From: JAGXRK01 sp963714415
GTDB lineage: Bacteria; Bacteroidota; Ignavibacteria; Ignavibacteriales; Ignavibacteriaceae
Direction: 5' to 3'
NCBI GenBank assembly: GCA_963714415.1
Contig: CAVQOL010000007.1
Location: 1 to 64,000 of the forward strand
Length of the DNA stretch: 64,000 bases
Position numbers and translations under genes: made by a program. Positions 1 through 8,201 of the stretch are shown here, piece after piece. The first letter of the stretch is position 1, and each line of letters opens with the position of its first letter. The notes beneath the pieces are model-generated. The model searched no databases and had not been told where the DNA came from. It was given only the letters and a program-made list of their open reading frames with translations.

Positions 1-312
1 GGCCGGCCGGCGCGGAATTTCCAAGGTGTCGCGCGAAGCTTCTTCACGCCTATTGTCTTTCTCCAATAGGATCATGGCGCTCTCGATGGCCACGTCCAGG
101 TTCCGGCCCCATCGGCCCACATCTTCCAGGGATATGCGTTCCTGGTCGTGACGTAACTGGTACTTGTCGCCATAGTTGATGACTTCCCAGTCCGGCGGGA
201 TGACGAGGGTGATCGAATGATTGCCGATCTGAAACGGCGTAGGTGGTTCGGTCTTGTCGCAGGCCGCCATCAGCAGAGAGGCAAATAGAAGCAAACAACA
301 CACGCGGCGCAT
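1..312 (-). CDS. Predicted lipoprotein, 3' part beyond the window edge
   Basis: The minus frame starting at 312 reads a short lipoprotein: Met-Arg-Arg, a hydrophobic stretch and a lipobox ending MAAC (Cys about residue 19), then a soluble domain with the segment ERISLEDVGRW. The frame stays open to the window edge, so the C-terminus is missing. It starts in a TGATG overlap with the stop of the lipoprotein gene at 312..893, so the two are translationally coupled. That neighbour carries a related SLEDV segment, and the two look like tandem paralogues. Function is unknown to me; an envelope-anchored protein is the most that can be said. Base composition is GC-rich like the rest of the first 4 kb and unlike the remainder of the window. 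Confidence 0.6.
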   Translation of the reverse strand, partial: MRRVCCLLLFASLLMAACDKTEPPTPFQIGNHSITLVIPPDWEVINYGDKYQLRHDQERISLEDVGRWGRNLDVAIESAMILLEKDNRREEASRDTLEIPRRPA

Positions 313-893
313 CACGGACGGTCCTGGGGATCAAAGGTTATCGAATCGACCACGCGTTCAAAGAGGGGCAGATTCACCGGCAGGCCGAGGTAGGCGGCTT
401 CGAACAGATGATCCCTCTTGAGAAAATAGTACTCACGGCCGACCAGGGACCGCTGCTCGGTGGTGTTGAGGGTGAAATCCAGGCGATAGGCCGGCATGCC
501 GGCCACGGTGTCGGGCACCATGGGTTGGATCACGAAACTGTCGGGATGAATGGGCCACCCCTCGGTGGAAAACCGCGTTTCTTCCACCACGTCTTCCAGG
601 GAAAAACCACGGCGGTGGTTCGGCAACAGGCTGCGCTTGCCGACCTTGGTGTATTCGGCCACATAGATGCGTTCCCCCACCGAGCCCCTGTGCGTGAACC
701 AGACCCCGAGCAACCCGCCCTGGTTGTGTTTCTGGCGTGCCCAGGGCGCCGGCGGCGGCTGGAAAGTGAGGGGAGTGGCGCCCCAGTTGAAGGTTTCGGC
801 GGGCAGCAGGGGTTCCTCACGGGCCTTTTTCTCCTGGGAGGTGCAGGCCAGGACAAAAACCAGAAGCAGAAAAATCCATCGAGAACACCACAT
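312..893 (-). CDS. Predicted lipoprotein of unknown function
   Basis: The gene encodes 193 residues. I chose the ATG at 893, because it opens directly with a signal sequence (MWCSRWIFLLLVFVLAC) whose lipobox LAC↓T marks lipidation. The same frame stays open far upstream, but that part lies over the transporter gene and is not protein-like. The mature part contains GFSLEDVVEETRF and PVNLPLFERVVDSITF and has no domain I recognise; the final motif resembles small lipoproteins with a terminal amphipathic segment. It lies 5 bp after the stop of the AbgT-family transporter and overlaps the next lipoprotein (TGATG), so the three form an operon. A role supporting the transporter is conceivable, but this is inference from position only. 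Confidence 0.65.
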   Translation of the reverse strand: MWCSRWIFLLLVFVLACTSQEKKAREEPLLPAETFNWGATPLTFQPPPAPWARQKHNQGGLLGVWFTHRGSVGERIYVAEYTKVGKRSLLPNHRRGFSLEDVVEETRFSTEGWPIHPDSFVIQPMVPDTVAGMPAYRLDFTLNTTEQRSLVGREYYFLKRDHLFEAAYLGLPVNLPLFERVVDSITFDPQDRP

Positions 894-898
894 GAAAA

Positions 899-2436
899 TC
901 AACCCTCCAGATATAGTCCCGCGCCCGGCCCCAGGGGCAGGCCCAGCAGCAGCCAGATCACCAGCAAGATCATCCAGCCAATGGTGAACGCCACCGAATA
1001 GGGTAGCATGGTGGCGATGACGGTCCCAATGCCGGCCTTGGGATCGTACTTCTGCACAAACGCCACGATCAGTGCGAAAAACGACATCATGGGTGAGATC
1101 ATGTTGGTCGTGCTGTCGCCGATCCGGTAGACGCCCTGCACCAGTTCGGGCGTGTAGCCCAGCAGCATGAACATGGGTACGAAGACGGGCGCCATGAAGG
1201 CCCACTTGGCCGAGGCGCTGCCCATGGTCAGGTTGAGCAGCGCCGACAGGACGATGAACGAAAGCATCAACGGAATGGGCCCAAGCCCCGAGGCCTGCAG
1301 GGCGACGGCGCCCTTGATGGCCAGGATCATGCCCAGGTTGGTGTACTTGAAGTAGGCCACGAACTGGGCCGCGAAAAATACCAGGACCAGGAACAGCCCC
1401 AGTGTCTGCATGGATTCCTTCATGCCGGCGACCACGTCGCTGTCACTCTTGAAGGTGCCCGCGGCAAAACCGTAGGCCATGCCGGCCAGCAGACCGCCCA
1501 GGAAAATGAAGGTCACGATGCCGTGCATGAAGGGCGAATGAAGCACGCTGCCGGTTTCGATATTTCTCAGAAAACCGTTTACCGGAACCAGGCCCCACAC
1601 AACCACCGCGATCAGAAGGAAATTGATTCCACCGGCCCACCACAGACCCTTTATCTCGTCCGGAGTCAACGGTTGCAGGTCGTCCTCCTGGGCATCCTGT
1701 TGACCCTCATAGGCGCCGAGCCGGGGAATAACGATCTTTTCGGTGACCCAGGTGCCGAGGGCGGCAATGATGAAGGTCGAAGTGAACATGAAGTAGTAGT
1801 TGCAGGCCGGGGTAACGGTGTACTCGAAATCGATGATGCGGGCCGCTTCCTGGGTGATGCCCGCCAGCAGGGGGTCGATGGTGCCCAGCAGAAGATTGGC
1901 GCTGAATCCGCCCGACACGCCGGCAAAAGCAGCGGCCAGTCCTGCGATGGGGTGCCGGCCGACCGACATGAAAATGATCGCGCCCAGAGGAACCAGCAGG
2001 ACGTAACCGACGTCGCTGGCCATGTCGGACATCACCCCGGCCAGGACGATCACGAAGGTCAACAGCCGCCGCGGCGCCGTGTGGACCAGAAGCCGCAGCA
2101 CCGTGGCCATCAGCTCGCTCTTTTCCGCCACCCCGATGCCCAGCAACGCGACCAGCACCGTGCCCAGGGGCGCAAATCCCGTGTAGTTCGTGACCGTGTT
2201 CTCGAGGATCCAGTGCAGGCCCTCGCGGGACACAAGGTTGATCGGTTCGATGATCGACCCGTCCTTGGGGTGAAGCACGGTGACGCCCAGTTCGCTCAGT
2301 AGCCAGGAAAAGACAATGACCAGCCCGGCCAGGATGGCGAACAGGGTGGCCGGATGCAGGGCAAGGCGTTGCCCACCCTTTCGATGGCGCCCAGGAAGCG
2401 CGTCAACAGGGAGGGACGGACACTGGTGGACGTCAT
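899..2436 (-). CDS. AbgT-family transporter (one frameshift)
   Basis: An integral membrane protein of the AbgT family, whose known members move p-aminobenzoyl-glutamate or export sulfonamide-like compounds. The body, from about 2278, shows many hydrophobic segments and typical family stretches such as GVMSDMASDVGYVLLVPL and NLTMGSASAKWAFMAPVF, plus GDSTTNMISPMMSF near the end. The N-terminal part is in another frame. An ATG at 2436 gives a segment ending RVGNALP, and the matching continuation HPATLFAILAGL lies in the main frame, so there is a small indel near 2358–2364. With that repaired the length is about 511 residues, normal for the family. It is followed after 5 bp by two lipoproteins. 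Substrate cannot be told from sequence. Confidence 0.85.
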
Positions 2437-3110
2437 GGGTGGGGAGGCCTTTCGCCGAAACGGACTACAGGGGCAACCGGTCCGATACTAGGCCAAACGC
2501 AGAAGAGGGGACAGGGATAATCGCAAAAAGGGCCCCCGGGGGGGCCTTCGCCGGTGATGGTCAAGTCGTAGTAACAGATGCAGCCACGCAGGTGATGAGG
2601 GGGTTGCCGCGGCGGCGGACAAGGGGACATTTTCCAGGGGATTACCAGCGGGTTCGGTGGGACTGGAGTCGTCCCCGCACCCGACGGGAATCAAAAAAAG
2701 AAGGGGAAAATTCCGTGAACTCCAGCGCAGGGGAGGCTCCTGACAAATTGAGAAAAACATTCTGGTGATTTCAATTGGGTAATCGGATTTCGCGGTCCAA
2801 ATATAAGATGCAGCCCGAAAACCAATCTGGGGTGAAATGGTGTATAGTGAAACCGGGAGATTGATTTCAAAGTACTGAGCCATGGGCCGGTTGGGGTCAG
2901 AACGGTATTAAACGGGGTCCTAAACCATTGCCTGTATTGCTCATGTGACTTTCCAGAAATTGATAATTGACAACCTCTTAGGTTTTGGGCAGAATACAAT
3001 TAACAATGATTCGCAATTGATTCACAGGCATTTGCGTTTATTCCGCATTTCTGAAAAGGAGAAATAGATCCGGAGCTGATTTTTCTACCAACCGAAAGTG
3101 AGGTGACAGA
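2437..3110. other. Intergenic gap with one GC hairpin
   Basis: I see no credible gene here; the open frames have no start context or protein-like composition. A strong GC hairpin, GGGCCCCC facing GGGGGCC at about 2527–2548, is flanked by a T-run when read on the minus strand. It could be a terminator or attenuator ahead of the transporter gene. The last 60 bases hold the leader of the cytochrome c peroxidase gene, with a GAGGTGA ribosome site just before its ATG. Confidence 0.4.
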
Positions 3111-4094
3111 ATGAAAACCAGTTTGATGGCCTGCACCCTGTTATTGGGCATACTCTGGGGCGCAGCCTTCGCCCTGGGAGGCCCGGAAAAGGATCCTGAT
3201 CTTCCCGGCCTTCCCCCGGTTCCCATTCCCGAAAACAACCCGCAAACCCCGGCGAAGATCGAGCTGGGCGACAAACTTTTTCACGACAAACGGTTCAGTT
3301 CGACCGGCAAAGTGAGTTGCGCCACCTGCCATGAAAAGGAAAAGGCCTTCACGGACACCCCCTTGAAGGTGTCCGAAGGCATCGACAAGCTCACCGGGAC
3401 ACGTAACGCTCCCACGGTCCTGAATGCGGCCTACATGAAGACCCAGTTCTGGGATGGCCGCTCCCCCGACCTGGAGGACCAGGCCCTGCATCCGTTCCTT
3501 AATCCGGTGGAAATGGGTTTGAAGGACCATGATCCGATTCTCGAAATCTGTCGGACCGATGGTGAATATGTCGCTGCTTTCAAGGCCGTCTTCGGGAAAT
3601 CCGGCGACGAGATCACCATGACGGAAGTGACGAGGGCGATCGCATCCTTCGAGCGGGTCCAGGTCTTCGGCAACACGCCTTTCGACCGCTGGTATTTCGG
3701 TCATGAAGAGGACGCGCTGACAGAGGCCCAGATACGTGGCTTCGACGTCTTCGTCAACCAGGGGCGCTGCGTCTCGTGCCACCGTGTGGAGCAGACCCAG
3801 GCCCTTTTCACGGACAACCGATTCCACAACATAGGTGTGGGTATCAACGACATCCAGGACGATGTCCCGGATCTGGCCCGCAAGTTCGTGAAGGCCGACT
3901 ACACGAAAAGCGAAGTCGATATCGAGGTTCTCACCAACCCCATGACCTCTGAACTGGGCCGGTTCGCCATCACCAGCGGTTTCGACGACCTGGGCTCCTT
4001 TTATTTATTGTTCCGCCCTGCTCAAAAAGATTCATCGGGAACTGAACAACTGCAAAATGATTCATATCTGAAATACCATTTGCTATCTCAATGA
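3111..4094 (+). CDS. Di-heme cytochrome c peroxidase, truncated at the contig junction
   Basis: A periplasmic di-heme peroxidase (CcpA/MauG family) that reduces H2O2 with electrons from small cytochromes. It starts at an ATG preceded by GAGGTGA and has a signal peptide (residues 1–23). Two heme-binding CxxCH motifs are visible: CATCH about residue 70 and CVSCH about residue 223. Typical family stretches TGTRNAPTVLNAAY and FWDGRSPDLEDQA lie between them. After GRFAITSGFDDLGSF (about residue 297) the family would continue with a KTPTLRNV-type segment. Instead the frame runs into about 30 unrelated residues and stops at 4094. That tail is AT-rich DNA belonging to the aldo/keto reductase on the other strand. 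The true gene is therefore cut at about 4000 and the last ~100 bases are not part of it. Confidence 0.85.
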   Translation: MKTSLMACTLLLGILWGAAFALGGPEKDPDLPGLPPVPIPENNPQTPAKIELGDKLFHDKRFSSTGKVSCATCHEKEKAFTDTPLKVSEGIDKLTGTRNAPTVLNAAYMKTQFWDGRSPDLEDQALHPFLNPVEMGLKDHDPILEICRTDGEYVAAFKAVFGKSGDEITMTEVTRAIASFERVQVFGNTPFDRWYFGHEEDALTEAQIRGFDVFVNQGRCVSCHRVEQTQALFTDNRFHNIGVGINDIQDDVPDLARKFVKADYTKSEVDIEVLTNPMTSELGRFAITSGFDDLGSFYLLFRPAQKDSSGTEQLQNDSYLKYHLLSQ

Positions 4095-4776
4095 TTTTCT
4101 CTAACGAAGTGAAGTTTGACTTATCTGAAGGCAATCCGAAAGTATTTGAAGAAATACCATAATAATTAATTCGTCCGTTCTCAACTTCTTTTTCAAGATG
4201 AATGAATGCCTTTTCAATCCGGCGGTAATATTCTTTTTCTCTTCTTTCCTGGTCAGATATCTGAGAATACGTTAAGTAATATTCAGGATTATGCAAAAGA
4301 TAAACATCAATTTTTTCAAGATTTAATCTTTCAAGTGAAAGTGTGATTTGATTCTCTAAAAACTCTGGATGAATACAATGCCATAAATCCGGAGAGCACT
4401 TTGTAATTTCGGGAAATGGTTTAGCGTTTCTTTCTCTTTCGGAAGCTAATTCAAAATTATTTCCCTGAATGTATCCGCCTTTTGAAACAATAACAATTTC
4501 ATCTCTTAAAATTTTTCCTTCCTTAATCAGTTCATTTAGAACTGTGCCAATTAGTTTTTCACTTCCACCATCAGAGTAATTCGAGGATGTATCTATAATA
4601 TTAATGCCTGAGAGAATAGATTTTCTTAACGCTTTTTCGTGGGAATTTACACAGGCATTAACCCTGTAAGAACCGAAGCCGCATATTGAAACCGAGTACC
4701 CGGTTTTGCCTAAAATCTTATATTTTAGTGAAGGATATTTAAGAGTGTATTCTAATGTTTGCTTAACTTTTTCCAT
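3970..4776 (-). CDS. Aldo/keto reductase, 3' end lost at the contig junction
   Basis: A member of the aldo/keto reductase superfamily, NAD(P)H-dependent oxidoreductases with a TIM-barrel fold. Visible family features are the early FGSYRVNA stretch, the catalytic Asp and Tyr in DTSSNYSDGGSE, the Lys in IVSKGGY, and a barrel-strand motif DVYLLHNPEYY. I use the ATG at 4776 (MEKVKQ) rather than a TTG nine bases upstream. The protein reads normally to FPMNLFEQGGTIN (near 4003), after which the frame enters GC-rich peroxidase DNA and ends at 3970. The gene is therefore truncated by the junction at about 4000; roughly 255 authentic residues remain. The natural substrate is not deducible. Confidence 0.8.
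   Translation of the reverse strand: MEKVKQTLEYTLKYPSLKYKILGKTGYSVSICGFGSYRVNACVNSHEKALRKSILSGINIIDTSSNYSDGGSEKLIGTVLNELIKEGKILRDEIVIVSKGGYIQGNNFELASERERNAKPFPEITKCSPDLWHCIHPEFLENQITLSLERLNLEKIDVYLLHNPEYYLTYSQISDQERREKEYYRRIEKAFIHLEKEVENGRINYYGISSNTFGLPSDKSNFTSLEKIIEIANGISDMNHFAVVQFPMNLFEQGGTINKRSPGRRNRW
3996..4010. other. Breakpoint between two unrelated DNA segments (probable assembly chimera)
   Basis: Left of this point the DNA is GC-rich; right of it it is AT-rich and stays so to the end. Two genes in opposite directions, the peroxidase from the left and the aldo/keto reductase from the right, both lose their family sequence exactly here. There is no transposase, integrase, tRNA or target duplication at the site. 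A join made during assembly is the simplest explanation; an authentic recombination point is less likely. Confidence 0.8.
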
Positions 4777-4841
4777 AAATTCCAATAAAATTCAATGCGA
4801 AAGTATGAAAAAATGAGGATTTATCTATCATTAGAGATTCC

Positions 4842-4872
4842 TTTTATTTCTTAAGCCAATGGTTTATATTTG
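4842..4872 (+). promoter_or_regulatory. Bacteroidota-type promoter for the DUF4295-like gene
   Basis: The sequence TTTT (4842–4845), 19 bases, then TATATTTG (4865–4872) fits the Bacteroidota pattern TTTG-N19-TAnnTTTG with a single mismatch in the -33 box. It lies 25 bp upstream of the ATG at 4898. Confidence 0.5.
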
Positions 4873-4897
4873 TGCCCTAATTATTCAGGAGTAGAAA

Positions 4898-5062
4898 ATG
4901 GCTAAACAGCAATCTTTTGCTGATAAAGCAAAGGGCAAGAAAAAAGTTGAAGGTGTTACTGTAAAGGTTATTAAATCCGTTAAATCCGAAAAAGGAACAT
5001 ACAAATTCAACGAAAAATATGTTAAGCTTGCTGATATAAGCAAAGTAACAGAAATTAAGTAG
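4898..5062 (+). CDS. Small basic protein resembling DUF4295
   Basis: A 54-residue protein with the start MAKQQSFADKAKG and a core VTVKVIKSVKSEKGTYKFNE. It resembles the small DUF4295 proteins of Bacteroidota, which have a similar K-x-V-K-S-x-K-x-G-x-Y-x-F core and are usually encoded beside ribosomal protein genes L28 and L33. The match is by eye and the gene here stands alone. Support for a real gene is good: an AGGAG ribosome site 6 bases before the ATG, a matching promoter upstream and a strong terminator 8 bp after the stop. About a third of residues are Lys, so RNA or ribosome association is a reasonable but unproven guess. Confidence 0.7.
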   Translation: MAKQQSFADKAKGKKKVEGVTVKVIKSVKSEKGTYKFNEKYVKLADISKVTEIK

Positions 5063-5069
5063 TAAAAAG

Positions 5070-5092
5070 AGCGGTCCGAAACCGCTTTTTTT
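5070..5092 (+). terminator. Rho-independent terminator
   Basis: Perfect 6-bp stem AGCGGT/ACCGCT around a 5-base loop, followed by a run of seven T. It ends the single-gene transcript of the DUF4295-like protein. Confidence 0.85.
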
Positions 5093-5143
5093 ATCTCTAT
5101 TATACCCAAATCATTAACAAATCATCACTTTTCTATTTTTCTA

Positions 5144-5174
5144 CTTGCATTATTGATAAAATTTTTTAACTTGC
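5144..5174 (+). promoter_or_regulatory. Possible promoter for the KamA-family gene
   Basis: CTTG (5144–5147), 19 bases, then TAACTTGC (5167–5174) approximates TTTG-N19-TAnnTTTG with one mismatch in the first box and two in the second. It is the best candidate in the gap before the KamA gene, about 95 bp upstream of the start. Confidence 0.3.
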
Positions 5175-5269
5175 CGCACTAAAGTTCCTGCCAGGTATTG
5201 ATTTAATATCAATCTAGCATCATTAATAAGGGAGCAAATTAATTTTCAACAAATCCGGGAGGTTTGTAT

Positions 5270-6664
5270 ATGATAAAGCCGAAGAAAATGATTTTTTATA
5301 GCTTGAAGGATATTGACAATATTCCGCAGTTAAGACTTTTAAGCAAAGATGAATTATTTAACATTAAAGTCGTATCGAATGTTCTGCCGTTCCGTGTAAA
5401 TAATTATGTTGTTGAAGATCTGATTAACTGGAATAACGTACCCAATGATCCAATCTTTCAACTGACTTTTATGCAAAAGGAAATGTTGACAGAAGCACAA
5501 TTTAGTAAAATGGCTTCTGTACTTATGAAATCTGATGCATCTCCAGAAGAAATAAAACTGACTGCCGAAGAAATAAGGCGTGAACTTAATCCGCATCCTG
5601 CCGGACAAATGCTTTACAACGTTCCTAAAATTGATGATGAACCTGTTCCCGGTGTTCAGCATAAATACAGAGAAACTGCTCTTATTTTTCCATCGGCAGG
5701 ACAAACCTGTCATTCATACTGCACTTTTTGTTTTCGCTGGGCTCAGTTTGTAGGAATGACTGATCTGAAGTTTGCTACGGATGAATCCCAACGTTTTCAG
5801 GATTACCTTAAAAATCAAATTGATGTGACAGATGTGCTATTCACCGGCGGGGATCCTATGATAATGAGCGCAAAGAATCTTGCCCTTTATATTGAGCCTT
5901 TATTAGAACCGGAGTTCGATCATATTCAGAATATAAGAATAGGAACAAAATCAGTTGCATACTGGCCTTATAAATTTGTAACCGACAGAGATTCTGATGA
6001 TATCTTAAGATTGTTTGAAAAAGTAACTAAATGTGGTAAACATCTTGCAATAATGGGACACTATAACCACTGGATTGAACTATCTACTGATATTGCCCAG
6101 GAAGCAGCAAGCAGAATTCGCGAGACCGGTGCACAAATAAGAACTCAATCGCCTTTAATTAAACATGTTAATGATAATCCTGCAGTTTGGGCAAAGATGT
6201 GGCACGATCAGGTTGGTCTCGGATTAATTCCCTATTATTTCTTTGTCGAGCGTAACACAGGGGCAGAAGAATATTTTTCAATTCCGATTTATCGGGCTTA
6301 TGAAATTTTCCGCGATGCAATAAGAGGGCTTTCAGGTTTATGCAGAACGGTTCGTGGTCCTTCAATGTCAGCACTTCCGGGCAAAGTTGCAGTTGAAGGA
6401 ATTGCAGAAATTAATGGTGAAAAAGTTTTTGTATTGAATATGCTGCAAGGAAGAAATCCAGATTGGGTTAAACGACCCTTCTTCGCAAAGTATGATGAAA
6501 ACGCCAAATGGCTCAATGACTTAAAACCTGCATTCGGTGAAGAGAAGTTTTTCTACAAGGATGAGCTTGATATGATAATAAAAGCTAAATATGGACAAAT
6601 GTTCTTCGATAGGAATTCAGAAGATAGCTTTATGCTGCATGCTTCTGAAGATTGGGATGGATAG
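5270..6664 (+). CDS. KamA-family radical SAM aminomutase-like protein
   Basis: A radical S-adenosylmethionine enzyme of the lysine 2,3-aminomutase (KamA) group, 464 residues. The cluster-binding motif is CHSYCTFC (Cx3Cx2C, about residues 146–153), inside GQTCHSYCTFCFRWAQFVG. This differs from the classical CSMYCRHC of characterised lysine 2,3-aminomutases. GGDP at about residue 192 is the usual SAM-site element. VRGPSMSALPGKVAV near residue 365 is where the PLP-binding lysine of the family would lie, the Lys of PGK being the candidate. I chose the ATG at 5270, 7 bases after a strong GGGAGG; the in-frame TTG at 5264 is too close to that site. It is monocistronic. The substrate could be lysine or another amino acid; this subfamily is not safely assignable. 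Confidence 0.8.
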   Translation: MIKPKKMIFYSLKDIDNIPQLRLLSKDELFNIKVVSNVLPFRVNNYVVEDLINWNNVPNDPIFQLTFMQKEMLTEAQFSKMASVLMKSDASPEEIKLTAEEIRRELNPHPAGQMLYNVPKIDDEPVPGVQHKYRETALIFPSAGQTCHSYCTFCFRWAQFVGMTDLKFATDESQRFQDYLKNQIDVTDVLFTGGDPMIMSAKNLALYIEPLLEPEFDHIQNIRIGTKSVAYWPYKFVTDRDSDDILRLFEKVTKCGKHLAIMGHYNHWIELSTDIAQEAASRIRETGAQIRTQSPLIKHVNDNPAVWAKMWHDQVGLGLIPYYFFVERNTGAEEYFSIPIYRAYEIFRDAIRGLSGLCRTVRGPSMSALPGKVAVEGIAEINGEKVFVLNMLQGRNPDWVKRPFFAKYDENAKWLNDLKPAFGEEKFFYKDELDMIIKAKYGQMFFDRNSEDSFMLHASEDWDG

Positions 6665-6677
6665 TGGAAATTTCCAT

Positions 6678-6775
6678 TGTCATTTCGGAAGAACTTTTAA
6701 ACGACTTAGAAATCTTAAGCAGCTTTTAGATTTCCCTTGGGAGAGATCTTTATTTCGAAGAAGTCTTCGGACAAC
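6678..6775. repeat. Possible degenerate dispersed repeat
   Basis: The gap after the KamA gene contains TGTCATTTCGGAAGAAC and, further on, TTCGAAGAAGTCTTCGGACAAC. These resemble worn ends of the TGTCA...TGACA element family seen elsewhere in this window. The match is imperfect and the call is tentative. Confidence 0.3.
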
Positions 6776-6814
6776 TAGAAATTTTAAAAAATGATAAAGG
6801 AATGCGCATCCTTT

Positions 6815-7321
6815 TTAGTCAAATAATTCAAGCGGAAAAACTCCTTCAAGTGCAAGGAGTTTCTCTTTAACATCAATTCCAGCAGCATAACCTGTTAGTC
6901 TGCCATTTGCGCCTATTACACGATGACAAGGAATAATAATAGGCAATAGATTTGCGCCATTTGCTCTCCCTACGGCGCGTACTGAGTTTACATCTCCAAT
7001 TTTTAGTGCAATCCCTTTGTAGGTTTTTGTTTTACCAAAAGGAATTTTACTTACTTCTTTCCAAACTTTTTTCTGAAATTCAGTCCCTTTCAAATTTAAA
7101 GGCACATCAAACTTTTTTCGACGTCCATCAAAATATTCTCTCAACTGCTCAAACACATTAAACAAGTAAGGATCATCCGGCTGAAGTTTTGTCGCTTTTC
7201 CTTTAAATGCATAAGGTGTTTTAGGATTGATGTTAATTTGCTCTATTCCTTCTGATGAAGCTACAACAGCTATCTTAAGCTTTGAAATGTTTTCTATTGC
7301 GTAGTAAAAATTATCAGACAT
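6815..7321 (-). CDS. ogt: Methylated-DNA–protein-cysteine methyltransferase
   Basis: A suicide repair enzyme that transfers the alkyl group from O6-alkylguanine in DNA to its own cysteine. The active site PCHRV is at about residues 130–134, preceded by VGRANGANLLPIII and followed by NGRLTGYAAGIDVK, all typical of the C-terminal domain. The N-terminal ~80 residues match the usual divergent ribonuclease-like domain. At 168 residues it is normal length, with no fused Ada regulatory domain. It stands alone on the minus strand, 150 bp from the KamA gene, which is convergent to it. No adaptive-response regulator is nearby. Confidence 0.92.
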   Translation of the reverse strand: MSDNFYYAIENISKLKIAVVASSEGIEQININPKTPYAFKGKATKLQPDDPYLFNVFEQLREYFDGRRKKFDVPLNLKGTEFQKKVWKEVSKIPFGKTKTYKGIALKIGDVNSVRAVGRANGANLLPIIIPCHRVIGANGRLTGYAAGIDVKEKLLALEGVFPLELFD

Positions 7322-7396
7322 TTTCCAATGAAGTGAAATTGTGAATCGAAAATATGAAAAGAATTCTTAAGATGAAATGATAAGTGAGAAAATAAA

Positions 7397-7447
7397 AAAG
7401 GCGACTCTTCTTGCAAATTGCCACTAGGCAGGTCGAATCGCTTTAAA
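7397..7447 (-). terminator. Hairpin terminator downstream of the Nfu gene
   Basis: Read on the minus strand, AAGCGATTC pairs with GAGTCGCCTT through one bulge and is followed by a T-rich run. The loop holds a TGCCTAGTGGCA palindrome related to the GCCTGCC/GGCAGG seeds of the dispersed repeats. Confidence 0.5.
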
Positions 7448-7513
7448 GTAATTAATTAAATTTAATGTTCGTTATTCACTTCCATTAACGATTTTTAGAT
7501 TTGCGAAGTTTTT

Positions 7514-8056
7514 CTATGCTGCCACAACCGTTATAGCCGGATTTATATCTCTTCTCAACAATCCTTCAATTGCCATCAAAGTTCCGCTTATTGCACTTGG
7601 ACAACTTCCGCAAGCACCTTGATATCTGATTCTGACGGTCAAACCATCGACGCCAAGAACTTCAAGTCCGCCGCCATCGCCTGCAAGTGCCGGTCTTACT
7701 TTCTGATCTAAAAGTTCATTCACTTTTTTAAGCAATTCGTTGCTGCTTTCTTCAGAAACTTCAATTTCTTTTTCTGCAGGAATATGTTCAGGATCAAACT
7801 CTTTTAGAAAATTAATAAATGGTCTTTGAATCTGTCCCCAATTTGCTTCGGCAGATTTTTCAATCGTAACGAACTTATCCATATAGAAAACAGAAACAAC
7901 ACCATCAATATCAAAAATACCTTTTGCAAAAGGATCATTCTGTGAAGATTGTTTATCCGGATATTGTCTTGTTTCTACAATCAGTAATTTTTTATTAAGT
8001 ATAAATTTTAATGCATGTGGGTTTGGAGTTAAATCAACATCTTCAACCATTAACAT
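7514..8056 (-). CDS. nfuA: Nfu-type iron-sulfur cluster carrier
   Basis: A scaffold or carrier that delivers [4Fe-4S] clusters to target enzymes. Residues 1–85 form an Nfu N-terminal domain (NPHALKFILNKKLL; GIFDIDGVVSVFYMDKF). Residues 105–175 form the NifU C-terminal domain, with the cluster-binding CxxC in GACGSCPSA at about residue 151. 180 residues is typical for the two-domain form. The first ATG (8056) has GAGG at good distance. Likely clients within the window include the radical SAM KamA protein and the ferredoxin-like domains of pyruvate:ferredoxin oxidoreductase. It is a single gene with its own hairpin terminator downstream. Confidence 0.9.
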   Translation of the reverse strand: MLMVEDVDLTPNPHALKFILNKKLLIVETRQYPDKQSSQNDPFAKGIFDIDGVVSVFYMDKFVTIEKSAEANWGQIQRPFINFLKEFDPEHIPAEKEIEVSEESSNELLKKVNELLDQKVRPALAGDGGGLEVLGVDGLTVRIRYQGACGSCPSAISGTLMAIEGLLRRDINPAITVVAA

Positions 8057-8201
8057 ATCGTACCTCTGATAATTATTGTTAGTTCAAAAATAAACTCTTA
8101 CTATTTCCTCTGCAAGTCAGTTAAATACACTAACAGCCAAAATTTCGTTAGGAATTCCGCTTTGTTTATTTTTAATACAATTATTAACAGAAAAAAGAAT
8201 T

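Noticed and set aside
312..1205. A long minus-strand open frame covering the lipoprotein and part of the transporter
   Set aside because: Its first 104 codons are His/Arg-rich shadow of the AbgT gene; the real gene starts at 893 with a lipoprotein signal.
1523..2302. Plus-strand open frame of ~259 codons
   Set aside because: Gln/His/Arg-rich composition opposite the AbgT coding sequence, a GC-rich antisense shadow without a ribosome site.
3141..3827. Minus-strand open frame of 228 codons opposite the peroxidase
   Set aside because: The plus-strand frame has heme motifs and a signal peptide; the antisense frame has no recognisable features.
3996..4010. Genomic island or prophage attachment site at the composition break
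   Set aside because: No integrase, tRNA, direct repeats or mobility genes; both flanking genes are truncated with no restored copy.
6591..6794. A 67-codon plus-strand frame after the KamA gene
   Set aside because: Overlaps the KamA 3' end in another frame and continues into repeat-like DNA.
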